Shown one piece after another: positions 8,775 through 16,172 of a stretch of DNA of 64,000 bases. The stretch is taken from the NCBI GenBank assembly GCA_046328505.1, contig JAXLWL010000008.1, forward strand, positions 124,001 to 188,000, read 5' to 3'. The notes below the pieces were generated by a model. That model saw nothing but the letters and a program-made list of their open reading frames with translations, did no database searches and had not been told where the DNA came from. The DNA comes from JBDHWG01 sp046328505 (GTDB lineage: Bacteria; Chloroflexota; Anaerolineae; Epilineales; JAHCIE01). The position numbers and the translations under genes are program-made. The first letter of the stretch is position 1. The number at the start of each line of letters is the position of its first letter.

Positions 8775-9389
8775 ATGAGCGAGACACTCGAAGAACGCTG
8801 GGTGCGCTTCTACAAGGCGTCGGAGGGGACGCCGGCGTGGCCCGCGCTCGTGGCGACCCTCGACCGCATTGAGGCTGAGGCGCCCGGCGCCGCCGGCCGA
8901 TACGCGGTCGACCTGGGCTGCGGGGCGGGACGCGACACGCTGGAGCTGTTGCGGCGCGGCTGGCGCGTCCTGGCTATCGACAAGCAGCCGGAGGCTATCG
9001 AGCATATCGAAAGCGCCGTTCCACCCGAGGCGCGCGCCAGGCTCGAAGGGCGCGTCGCCGCGTTCGAGGACATCATTACTCTGCCGCAGGCGGACCTGGT
9101 CAACGCCGCATTCGCCCTCCCCTTCTGCCGCCCGGAGCACTTCGGCGCGTTGTGGGCCGCGATCGTCGCCGCGCTGCCGCCGGGCAGCCGGTTTGTCGGC
9201 CAGTTGTTCGGCGACCGGGACGAGTACGCGGGCAACCCGGCCATGACGTTCCACACGGCGGCGCAGGTCAACGAGCTGCTAGCGCCGTTCGAGATCGAGC
9301 ACCTCAAGGAGCGCGAGGAGGACGGCAAGACGCGCCTTGGCGAGCCGAAGCACTGGCACGTGTTCTCGATTGTCGCGCGCAAGCGCTGA
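8775..9389 (+). CDS. Class I SAM-dependent methyltransferase
   Basis: A 204-residue Rossmann-fold methyltransferase. Motif I is YAVDLGCGAGRDTLELLRRG at about residues 39-58, followed by VLAIDKQPEAIEHI, in which the acidic residue binds the SAM ribose, and then a motif IV-like ADLVNAAFALPF. It resembles the TehB/thiopurine-methyltransferase branch that acts on small molecules, but no substrate-specific motif is recognisable. It lies 7 bases behind dapF and is followed 32 bases later by corA. Family placement is safe; the substrate is unknown. Confidence 0.85.
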   Translation: MSETLEERWVRFYKASEGTPAWPALVATLDRIEAEAPGAAGRYAVDLGCGAGRDTLELLRRGWRVLAIDKQPEAIEHIESAVPPEARARLEGRVAAFEDIITLPQADLVNAAFALPFCRPEHFGALWAAIVAALPPGSRFVGQLFGDRDEYAGNPAMTFHTAAQVNELLAPFEIEHLKEREEDGKTRLGEPKHWHVFSIVARKR

Positions 9390-9421
9390 GGCTGTCACTG
9401 AGTTGACCTAAAAAGGTTGCC

Positions 9422-10387
9422 ATGATTCACACAATCGTTCACCGCCAGGATCGCTTCGAGATTGTCGGCGATCACACCTCGATCAGCGACTATCTCCTCG
9501 ATCCGGCGACGGTTCTCTGGGTGGACATCGAGAACCCACAGGCGGAGGATATGACGGCGCTCCGCGATGAGTTTCAGTTCCATCCGTTGTCGCTGGAGGA
9601 TGTGACGACGGCGCACGAGCGCCCGAAGATCGAGGTGTTCCCGACATACTACTTCCTCGTCGCGGTTTCCGTGGCGTGGTTGCCCGGCGACGACCGCGTT
9701 GTGTCGCAGGAAGTGGGTATCTTCGCCGGCAAGAACTACCTCGTCACGGTCCACAAGAAGCCGATGCCGCAGCTCATGACCGTGCTGGATCAGTGGCAGC
9801 GCAACGAGCACTTCATGCGCTCCGACGTTGGCACGCTGCTTTACATGATTCTGGATACCCTGGTGGACGAGTACTTCCCGGTCATCGATTCGGTCGCCGA
9901 CCGCGTGGACGAGCTGGAGGACAAGGTCTTTGAGAAGTTCGACCGTTCGGCGCTCGAAGATATCTTCCAACTCAAGCGCAACCTCCTTGGCATGCGCCGC
10001 ATCATCGCCCCGGAGCGTGACGTCCTGAATGTGCTGCTGCGGCGCGACCCGCCGATCCTGCCGTCCGACGCCTCGGTCTACTTTCAAGACATCTACGATC
10101 ACTTGCTGCGCATCCTGGACAGCATCGATACCTATCGGGACCTGTTGTCCAGCGCACTGGACGCCTATCTCTCCGTGCAGTCCAACCAGTTGAACGAAAT
10201 CGTGCGCCGGCTGACGATCATCTCCGTAGTGTTCCTCCCGCTTACATTCCTGACAGGCTTTTTCGGCATGAATTTCCCAAATGCCATTCATTGGGATAGC
10301 CCATTGACGTTCGCGTTCGCCATTCTCTTGATGATTCTCGCTCCGACCGTGATGCTGCTCTATTTCCACCGCAAGGGCTGGAGTTGA
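9422..10387 (+). CDS. corA: CorA-family magnesium/cobalt transporter
   Basis: A 321-residue pentameric divalent-cation channel. A long acidic cytosolic N-terminal funnel is followed by a coiled stalk helix and two C-terminal membrane spans at about 258-280 and 293-313. The selectivity signature is present as FFGMNFPNAIHW (GMN near residue 281). The external loop is acidic-poor and ends the channel entrance in NAIHW. The start is ATG, with AAAGG upstream. Length and motif agree with bacterial CorA, which imports Mg2+ down the membrane potential. It is the last gene before the CHAT locus, which has its own promoter. Confidence 0.95.
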   Translation: MIHTIVHRQDRFEIVGDHTSISDYLLDPATVLWVDIENPQAEDMTALRDEFQFHPLSLEDVTTAHERPKIEVFPTYYFLVAVSVAWLPGDDRVVSQEVGIFAGKNYLVTVHKKPMPQLMTVLDQWQRNEHFMRSDVGTLLYMILDTLVDEYFPVIDSVADRVDELEDKVFEKFDRSALEDIFQLKRNLLGMRRIIAPERDVLNVLLRRDPPILPSDASVYFQDIYDHLLRILDSIDTYRDLLSSALDAYLSVQSNQLNEIVRRLTIISVVFLPLTFLTGFFGMNFPNAIHWDSPLTFAFAILLMILAPTVMLLYFHRKGWS

Positions 10388-10402
10388 TGATCGAATGCTC
10401 GA

Positions 10403-10431
10403 TTGGCTAGCCAGTGGGGGGCTGGTATACT
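10403..10431 (+). promoter_or_regulatory. Promoter reading toward the hairpin array and CHAT gene
   Basis: TTGGCT (10403-10408) and TATACT (10426-10431) are separated by 17 bases, and TGG precedes the -10 as an extended element. The predicted transcript starts near 10438 and would carry about 250 bases of leader, including all four hairpins at 10532-10637, before the CHAT-protein start. Confidence 0.55.
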
Positions 10432-10531
10432 TTCCACCAGGGCGACCGTGATGAGAGAGGACACTTGAAAGTCTACCGTACAGAGTGAAACCTTATGCTT
10501 CGTATGCCTTGTGCAATTCGTGCCCGCCCAC

Positions 10532-10637
10532 GCCACCGACTTGAGTCGGTGGCTGAGATAACAAAGCCTGCTCAAGCAGGCTCTGAAGCCCACTTTAGTG
10601 GGCTTTGCCGTATCAGCCTGGCACTTGAGTGCCAGGC
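10532..10637. repeat. Array of four perfect hairpins with different stems
   Basis: Four back-to-back perfect inverted repeats, each with a 4-base loop: 10532-10553 (9-bp stem, loop TTGA), 10565-10582 (7 bp, TCAA), 10586-10605 (8 bp, TTTA) and 10616-10637 (9 bp, TTGA). The stem sequences are unrelated to each other, so this is not a simple tandem repeat or CRISPR. It occupies the predicted 5' leader of the CHAT gene. No T-tract follows any stem, so ordinary termination is not indicated. I recall similar serial hairpins in other bacterial genomes but cannot verify this here. Confidence 0.85.
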
Positions 10638-10685
10638 GTCGCCAGGCAAACATCTCCAAATGCCTCTTCCCCCGGGCCAGCCGCT

Positions 10686-13304
10686 GTGAAGTCCACCGAT
10701 ACCCCAGACGGTTCTCGCGCGTTTCTTGCGCTCGCCGTTCTCGGTTGGGCAGACGAGGCGGCTCTGGCCGCTCTCTCCGAGAGCCCGAGCGCCGACGCCC
10801 TTTCCGAGCTGGCCCAACGTCCCGACGTCACGCCGCACGCCGGCGGCTGGGCGCCCACGCCTAATGCGGCGGCGCAGGTGTTGCTTGAGCTAGAAGCGGC
10901 AGACGCGCCGCGCTATCGCGCTCTCCACGAGCGCGCCGTCGACTATCTCGCGGACCGACTTCGGGCGGGCGATAGTCGCGCCCAGGCAGCGTTCGACGCC
11001 GCATTCCTCCGCCTTGCCAACCGTCTCCTGACCGATGATCCTGTCGCCTTCTGCGCCCTGGTCGACAGGGTACGCGATGTGGGGTCGGCGGCGGGGCGAG
11101 ACGCTGATATGCGCGGCTTCTTCGAGGCCCTGGCGCTGGGCCTTGGCGGGCGCCCGGACGACGCCGTCATGGCCTTCGATGCGCTGATCGCGACGTCCGG
11201 CCTGGACGAGGAGGTTTCGGGCCGCGCCCTCAACGCGCGCGCCTATTACAATAGCGTCACGGGCCACCTGGAGAATGCCCAGCGCGACTACCGCGCGTGC
11301 CTGAGCTTGTGGCGGGCTACGGGCAACCGTCTGCGCGAAGGGATTACTCTGCTCAACCTGGGGATCCTGGCTTACGATCTCCACCAGTACGGCGACGCCG
11401 AGGCCAACCTGACCAATGCGGTGACAGCATTCACCGAGGTTGGGTCAGCGCAGCACATCGCCTCGGCTCAGAATGAGCTCGGGCTGGTTTACCGCGACAA
11501 CGGGCGGTGGGATGACGCCCTGGCGTGCTTCGAAGTCGTGGCCGAGCGTCGACGCGCCGACGACGCGCTCGACTCGTTAGGCCGCGCGCTCAACAATATT
11601 GGCGAGGTGCGCCTGTTCCAGGGACGACTCGATGAAGCGGAGCGCGCCTTCAACGACGCCCTGGCCGCGATGCAGACGGCCGATTTTGCCGTCGACGCCC
11701 GGCTCAATCTGGGCCTGGCGCGCCAGGTTGCCGGTGATCTCGACGGCGCGCACGCCGCCTTCCAAGCTGCCCTTGACACAGCCCTGGCGATTGGACGGCG
11801 CGACATCCTGGCTGAAGTCTACTATCGGCTGGGCGAAGCCGCGCGGCGACGGGGAGACGATGCAACGGCGCTGGAGCGGCTCGCTACGGCGGCCACCATC
11901 ATCGAGGCAACGCGGGAGCCGTTGCAGGACGAAGGCCTGAAGATCAGCCTGCTTGGCCGCTGGCAGCAGATATACGAGGCGCTCGTCCTCCAGTGCCTTG
12001 CCCTGGACCGGATCGAGGAGGCCTTCGCCTGGTCGGAGCACGCCCGCGCCCGGGCCTTCGCCGATGCGGTCGCAGCGCAGCGGGGCGCGCCGGCCGACAC
12101 AGGCTGGAGCACGACGGCTGTGGTAAGCGCGGCTGACGTTCGTGCCATCCTCGCCGATGATGTGACGCTGTTGAGCTATTTCACGACGGGGGTCATGGCG
12201 CGCGAGATCCCCCTGTTGCGAGCCTTACCGGCCGGTAGCCCGCTGCGGGAGCATCTCATTACGCCCGCCCGCACGCTCCTGTTCACCGTGACGCGTCATT
12301 CCGTCGCCGCGGCCGTTTGCCCGATCGACCCCAACGCGCTGGCTTCGACGACAGCGCGGGGAAACGATGGGCAGCGCTTCCTCGCTCCCCAGGTGCTGCG
12401 GCGCCTGTACGGCTTCCTCCTTGCCCCCGCCGAGGCAGCTTTGCGCTCGCGCCGCCTGTTCATCGTTCCCCACGGCCCGCTGCATACCATGCCCTTCGCA
12501 GCTATCCCGCTTTCGGATGGCCGGCCGCTGGCGCGCGCAGACGGGCCGCGCCTGGCATTCATTCCTAGCGCCACGGTCTTCGTCCACCATTCCGCCCTCC
12601 AGCCCTCCCTGTCCGCGCCCGAACTGCGGTGCCTTGCTGTCGGCTACAACGGGCCGCCCGACTCCTCCAGGTTGCGCCACACCGAGGCCGAGGCTGAGTT
12701 CATCGCTCACCTGACTGGAGGCGTGGCCTACACCGGTCACAACGCGAAGGCGCGTGTCCTGGCTGACACAGCGCCGGGCGCGCGCTGGCTCCACTTCGCC
12801 TGCCATGGCCAGTTCCTCTCCAATGCCCCCCTGGAGTCATTCCTGGAGACGGGAGACGGGGAGCGCATTACGGCGTTAGAGGTGCTCCAGGAGTGGCGGC
12901 TGCGCGCCGACCTCGTCACCCTCAGCGCGTGCGAGACTGGCGTCTCACAGATTCTGCGCGGGGATGAGCCGATGGGCCTGGTGCGGGCGTTCCTCTACGC
13001 GGGCGCGCGCGCGGCGCTCGTGAGCTTGTGGCCGGTCGAGGATCTGCCGACGTTTCTGTTGATGCAGCGTTTTTACCAGACACTTAGCGCGGAGGATACG
13101 CCAGATCCGGCGGCGGCGCTGCGAGATGCCCAGGCATGGCTTTCTGCGCTATCGGCGCGAGAAGCGCTGAGACTGGCGCGGTTGGCAGGTGGCAGCTTAC
13201 CGGCGACGCCGGACGGCCTGGCGGGGCTGGACGCGGGGGATCGTCCCTTTGCCGCGCCACACCATTGGGCCGGGTTTATTGTCGTGGGGGGCGCGTGTGG
13301 CTGA
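10686..13304 (+). CDS. TPR-repeat protein with C-terminal CHAT (caspase-like) domain
   Basis: An 872-residue protein. After a short N-terminal helical region, a run of about seven tetratricopeptide-type repeats (about 130-430) ends in a linker. The C-terminal 300 residues form a CHAT domain, a caspase-like cysteine protease fold. The dyad is visible: His707 in LHFACHGQF and Cys749 in TLSACETG, followed by the usual ARAALVSLWPVED strand. I choose GTG 10686 because the longer in-frame start at 10629 lies inside a hairpin of the leader array. CHAT-TPR proteins serve as effectors or peptidases in bacterial immune and programmed-death systems (for example the TPR-CHAT partner of type III-E CRISPR), but no effector partner is adjacent. 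It may respond to signals bound by the TPRs. Confidence 0.88.
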   Translation: MKSTDTPDGSRAFLALAVLGWADEAALAALSESPSADALSELAQRPDVTPHAGGWAPTPNAAAQVLLELEAADAPRYRALHERAVDYLADRLRAGDSRAQAAFDAAFLRLANRLLTDDPVAFCALVDRVRDVGSAAGRDADMRGFFEALALGLGGRPDDAVMAFDALIATSGLDEEVSGRALNARAYYNSVTGHLENAQRDYRACLSLWRATGNRLREGITLLNLGILAYDLHQYGDAEANLTNAVTAFTEVGSAQHIASAQNELGLVYRDNGRWDDALACFEVVAERRRADDALDSLGRALNNIGEVRLFQGRLDEAERAFNDALAAMQTADFAVDARLNLGLARQVAGDLDGAHAAFQAALDTALAIGRRDILAEVYYRLGEAARRRGDDATALERLATAATIIEATREPLQDEGLKISLLGRWQQIYEALVLQCLALDRIEEAFAWSEHARARAFADAVAAQRGAPADTGWSTTAVVSAADVRAILADDVTLLSYFTTGVMAREIPLLRALPAGSPLREHLITPARTLLFTVTRHSVAAAVCPIDPNALASTTARGNDGQRFLAPQVLRRLYGFLLAPAEAALRSRRLFIVPHGPLHTMPFAAIPLSDGRPLARADGPRLAFIPSATVFVHHSALQPSLSAPELRCLAVGYNGPPDSSRLRHTEAEAEFIAHLTGGVAYTGHNAKARVLADTAPGARWLHFACHGQFLSNAPLESFLETGDGERITALEVLQEWRLRADLVTLSACETGVSQILRGDEPMGLVRAFLYAGARAALVSLWPVEDLPTFLLMQRFYQTLSAEDTPDPAAALRDAQAWLSALSAREALRLARLAGGSLPATPDGLAGLDAGDRPFAAPHHWAGFIVVGGACG

Positions 13305-13509
13305 GAGGCGCCCAGGTCACAGGAAGGTAACATGCGCCGGGACAGACGACTAACAGGCATGGGAACGCTATCAGCCACAGTAAGTGCCATCCAAGTGGAT
13401 TTTCACGTAAGCTTCTTGGTAGCGCTCCCAGCAACCTTGCGAAAAGGGGTACAAACATTACAATTTCATAAGAATGTGCCGTGATGACACAATTTGCTTA
13501 CAAAAACTA

Positions 13510-13538
13510 TGGACATAATGGAAAAGATGGTGTATAAT
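13510..13538 (+). promoter_or_regulatory. Strong sigma-70-type promoter for the XRE gene
   Basis: TGGACA (13510-13515) and a perfect TATAAT (13533-13538) are separated by 17 bases. The surrounding 60 bases are AT-rich compared with the rest of the window. The predicted start near 13545 leaves a leader of about 55 bases before the ATG at 13601. Confidence 0.75.
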
Positions 13539-13600
13539 CTGTGGGATTCCCACCCCCAAACCATCCACCCACTGGACCCCCCGAGGAGGTATTAGAGGCA

Positions 13601-14056
13601 ATGCTCACATCATTTGGTCGTATGCTCAAGGAGTTCCGTCTACAGCACGGCCTGTCCCAGAAAGCCCTCGCCGACGCAGTGAATGTCGACGGTAGCTATA
13701 TCGCTCGCCTGGAAATGGATGACCGCCGTCCGTCGCGCCGCGTCGTGCTGGATATCGCGCAGGCCATGGAGTTGTCACCGGAGGACACGGATCGTCTGTT
13801 GGCGAGCGCTCAGCATCTGCCTGAGGGTGATCTGGATCGCCTGCTGGCCGATGGCGGTGGCCCGCTCATGCACCCCGCCCTCCGCGCCGTTGCCAACGCC
13901 GTCGAGGATCAGAATCTCAGCCCCGAGGGCCGCAAGCAGCTCGAGGAAGAGATCATGGCCTATGTCGCCGCTCGCGCCAACGCGCTGAAGCAGCAGGACC
14001 GCGACCGCAAGGCACGCCGCAGCGCGCACCGCGCCCGCATGGCGCAGGGTGGCTAA
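13601..14056 (+). CDS. XRE-family transcriptional regulator
   Basis: A 151-residue DNA-binding protein. The helix-turn-helix spans about residues 8-65: LKEFRLQHGLSQKALADAV, then DGSYIARLEMDDRRPSR, with the recognition helix in GSYIARLE. The C-terminal half is an acidic helical segment followed by a highly basic tail (RDRKARRSAHRARMA), which could add non-specific DNA contacts. ATG 13601 is chosen over the longer in-frame start because GAGGAGG lies upstream and the family N-terminus starts here. It has its own strong promoter and terminator, so it is monocistronic. The targets are unknown; the CHAT gene ends about 300 bases upstream. Confidence 0.85.
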   Translation: MLTSFGRMLKEFRLQHGLSQKALADAVNVDGSYIARLEMDDRRPSRRVVLDIAQAMELSPEDTDRLLASAQHLPEGDLDRLLADGGGPLMHPALRAVANAVEDQNLSPEGRKQLEEEIMAYVAARANALKQQDRDRKARRSAHRARMAQGG

Positions 14057-14100
14057 ACAGGTCACTAGGCTGTAGAACGCTGCGATTCATATCTGAAAAG

Positions 14101-14136
14101 AGGCCGCCCGGCAGTATCGGGACGGCCTTCTTTTTT
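14101..14136 (+). terminator. Rho-independent terminator after the XRE gene
   Basis: A GC-rich stem (left arm from 14101, right arm ending at 14128) with one bulged base is followed by TTCTTTTTT. It closes the XRE transcript and insulates the sulfate-type transporter operon downstream. Confidence 0.85.
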
Positions 14137-14281
14137 GGGGTTTTGCCGCTTCCGCGTATAATTCCGCCTCACACTATCCTGATAACTACACCTCTGCCTG
14201 CCATCCGGTAGGTCTTCTTGCTGGTCCCATCCTTGCTTTTGAACCGCCAATAGTTCTCCACCAACGGGAGGAGCCGTGATC

Positions 14282-15325
14282 GTGAAGCGCGACTTACTCG
14301 TTAGGCGGCTGCCTGCTCTGGCCGCTTGGGCTATGGGGTTGGCGCTGCTCCTGTATGTCGTGTGGCCGTGGCTGCCGCTGCCAGCGCGCGCTACCCCCCC
14401 TCGCACTATCGTCTTCTACGGCTTCAGCATCCTCGGCGACACCATGAACAACGCCATCTTTCCGGCCTTCCAGAAGGAGTGGGCGGCGAAGACCGGCGAG
14501 CATGTCGAGTTCATCAGCTCCTTTGGCGGCTCCGGCACGGTTACCAACCAGCTCATTATGGGCGTGCCGGCCCACGCTGCGTTGCTCTCGTTAGAGTCGG
14601 ACGCGCAGCGCCTCGCTGCCCAGGGTGTGATACCGCCCGATAGCTGGCGGAGCCTGCCGTACGGTGGCGTGGTCAATCGTACGCCATTCGTCATTCTCGT
14701 GCGCAAGGGCAATCCCAAGGGTATCCACGACTTCGCCGACCTGGCCCGGTCCGGTATCCGTGTCGTTCATCCGGATCCGCTAACATCGGGCGGCGCGAAC
14801 TGGGCCATCCTGGCGGAGTATGGGGCGGGGGCGCGGGCAGCGGGCGGCGATCCGGCGGCCGGCGAGGCGCTGCTACGCGGTATCTGGCGCAACGTGGTCG
14901 CCCAGGCCCCGTCCGCCCAGGCTGCGCGCTCCCAGTTCGACAATGGCTTCGGCGATGCCCTCATCACCTATGAGCAAGAAGCCCTCGCCTCAGATGCGCG
15001 CGGTGAGCTGAACGCCGACATTGTCTACCCCCGCAGCACGGTCCTTAGCGAGCACACCCTGGTTGTTCTCGACCGTAACATCGGCGGCGGCGAGCGCGAT
15101 GTGGTTGAGGCCTTCATCGCGTTTCTGTGGAGCGACACGGCGCAGCGCTTGTTCGCCGAGAATGGCTTCCGCAGCGTGGACCCGCGCTTCGAGAGCGCCA
15201 ACCCGCTCTTCGGGCATATCGAAGACCCGTTCCGCGTGGCGGACTACGGGGGCTGGGCGAGCGTTAAGCCGCAGATCATTGACACAATCTGGAAGGGCCG
15301 CGTTCTCACGGAGTTGAACCGATGA
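14282..15325 (+). CDS. Sulfate-type ABC transporter substrate-binding protein
   Basis: A 347-residue exported binding protein. An N-terminal basic stretch and hydrophobic span (ALAAWAMGLALLLYVVWPWL) act as signal or anchor. The mature part has FYGFSILGDTMNNAIFPAF and FGGSGTVTNQLIMG, matching Sbp/CysP sulfate or thiosulfate binding proteins, and IRVVHPDPLTSGGANW is the typical second anion-contact segment. The start is taken as GTG 14282, eight bases from GGAGGAG; the in-frame GTG at 14276 would be too close. No Cys lipobox is seen. It overlaps the permease gene by ATGA, so the importer is translationally coupled. A related oxyanion such as tungstate is possible. Confidence 0.87.
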   Translation: MKRDLLVRRLPALAAWAMGLALLLYVVWPWLPLPARATPPRTIVFYGFSILGDTMNNAIFPAFQKEWAAKTGEHVEFISSFGGSGTVTNQLIMGVPAHAALLSLESDAQRLAAQGVIPPDSWRSLPYGGVVNRTPFVILVRKGNPKGIHDFADLARSGIRVVHPDPLTSGGANWAILAEYGAGARAAGGDPAAGEALLRGIWRNVVAQAPSAQAARSQFDNGFGDALITYEQEALASDARGELNADIVYPRSTVLSEHTLVVLDRNIGGGERDVVEAFIAFLWSDTAQRLFAENGFRSVDPRFESANPLFGHIEDPFRVADYGGWASVKPQIIDTIWKGRVLTELNR

Positions 15326-16164
15326 CCTCACAAGCCATGGATATTCCTGCTCGCCCGCGCTCGTCGCGTCCCTCGGCTCTCGTGCCGGTTGGGATTCTCA
15401 TCCTGGTGTTGACGCCGCTGCTGTTCATGCCGCTGGCTGCCGTCTACGTCTTTGCTTTTCGGGGCGGCTGGACGGCGTTCTGGGTCTCGCTGAGCACGCC
15501 GGATGCGCAGTTCGCCTTGCGCTTCAGCTTCATGATCGCCATCGCCACGTCGCTCATCAACGGTGTTCTGGGCACGTATACCGCCTATGTCTTGAACAAG
15601 TATCGTTTCCCTGGCGCCGGCGCGCTCAACATCGTCGTCAACCTGCCGGTTGCCATTCCCACCGTCGTCGTCGGTACATCGCTCCTTCTGCTGTGGGGAC
15701 CGCTTGGGCTGTTGGGGCGCATCGTGGAGCCCCTCGGCCTCGAGCCGATGTTCACGCCGGCGGGTGTGCTCTTGGCGCACCTGTTCGTCACGTTCCCGTA
15801 CATGCTCGGCGCAGTCAAGCCCGTTCTGGATGAGCTCGAAACGACCTACGAAGAGGCGGCGTACACCATCGGCGCCTCGCCCTGGCAGACATTCTGGCAC
15901 ATTGTCCTGCCCGCCCTGCGCGGCGGCCTGTTCACCGGCGCCCTGCTGACCTTCGCCCACTCGCTGGGAGAGTTTGGCGCGACCGTGTTGGTCTCGGGTA
16001 ACCTGCGGCTTCGCACGCAGACTGCTCCCCTCTATATCTTCTCACAGTTCGAAGCCGGCAACATCGAGGCGGCCAATGCTGTGGCTGCCGTTCTAGCGAC
16101 CCTGTCCTTCATCATCTTCTTCGTGCTGCTGCACTTTGCTCGTCAACCGTCGAAGGATTCGTAG
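15322..16164 (+). CDS. Sulfate-type ABC transporter permease
   Basis: A 280-residue inner-membrane permease with about six spans. The cytoplasmic coupling loop is EAAYTIGASPWQTFWHIVLP (about 172-191), the EAA motif that docks on the ATPase. Its layout matches CysT/CysW permeases. Only one permease gene is present, while sulfate importers usually have two (CysT plus CysW), so it either forms a homodimer, as in molybdate-type transporters, or pairs with a subunit encoded elsewhere. The start ATG overlaps the stop of the binding-protein gene, and the ATPase gene starts 8 bases after its stop. Confidence 0.87.
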   Translation: MTSQAMDIPARPRSSRPSALVPVGILILVLTPLLFMPLAAVYVFAFRGGWTAFWVSLSTPDAQFALRFSFMIAIATSLINGVLGTYTAYVLNKYRFPGAGALNIVVNLPVAIPTVVVGTSLLLLWGPLGLLGRIVEPLGLEPMFTPAGVLLAHLFVTFPYMLGAVKPVLDELETTYEEAAYTIGASPWQTFWHIVLPALRGGLFTGALLTFAHSLGEFGATVLVSGNLRLRTQTAPLYIFSQFEAGNIEAANAVAAVLATLSFIIFFVLLHFARQPSKDS

Positions 16165-16172
16165 GGAACGAC

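Noticed and set aside
10532..10637. CRISPR array
   Set aside because: The four units have different stems and no conserved repeat-spacer pattern.
13276..13458. Minus-strand ORF of 60 codons with a hydrophobic stretch
   Set aside because: It overlaps the end of the CHAT gene, has no ribosome binding site and no family match.
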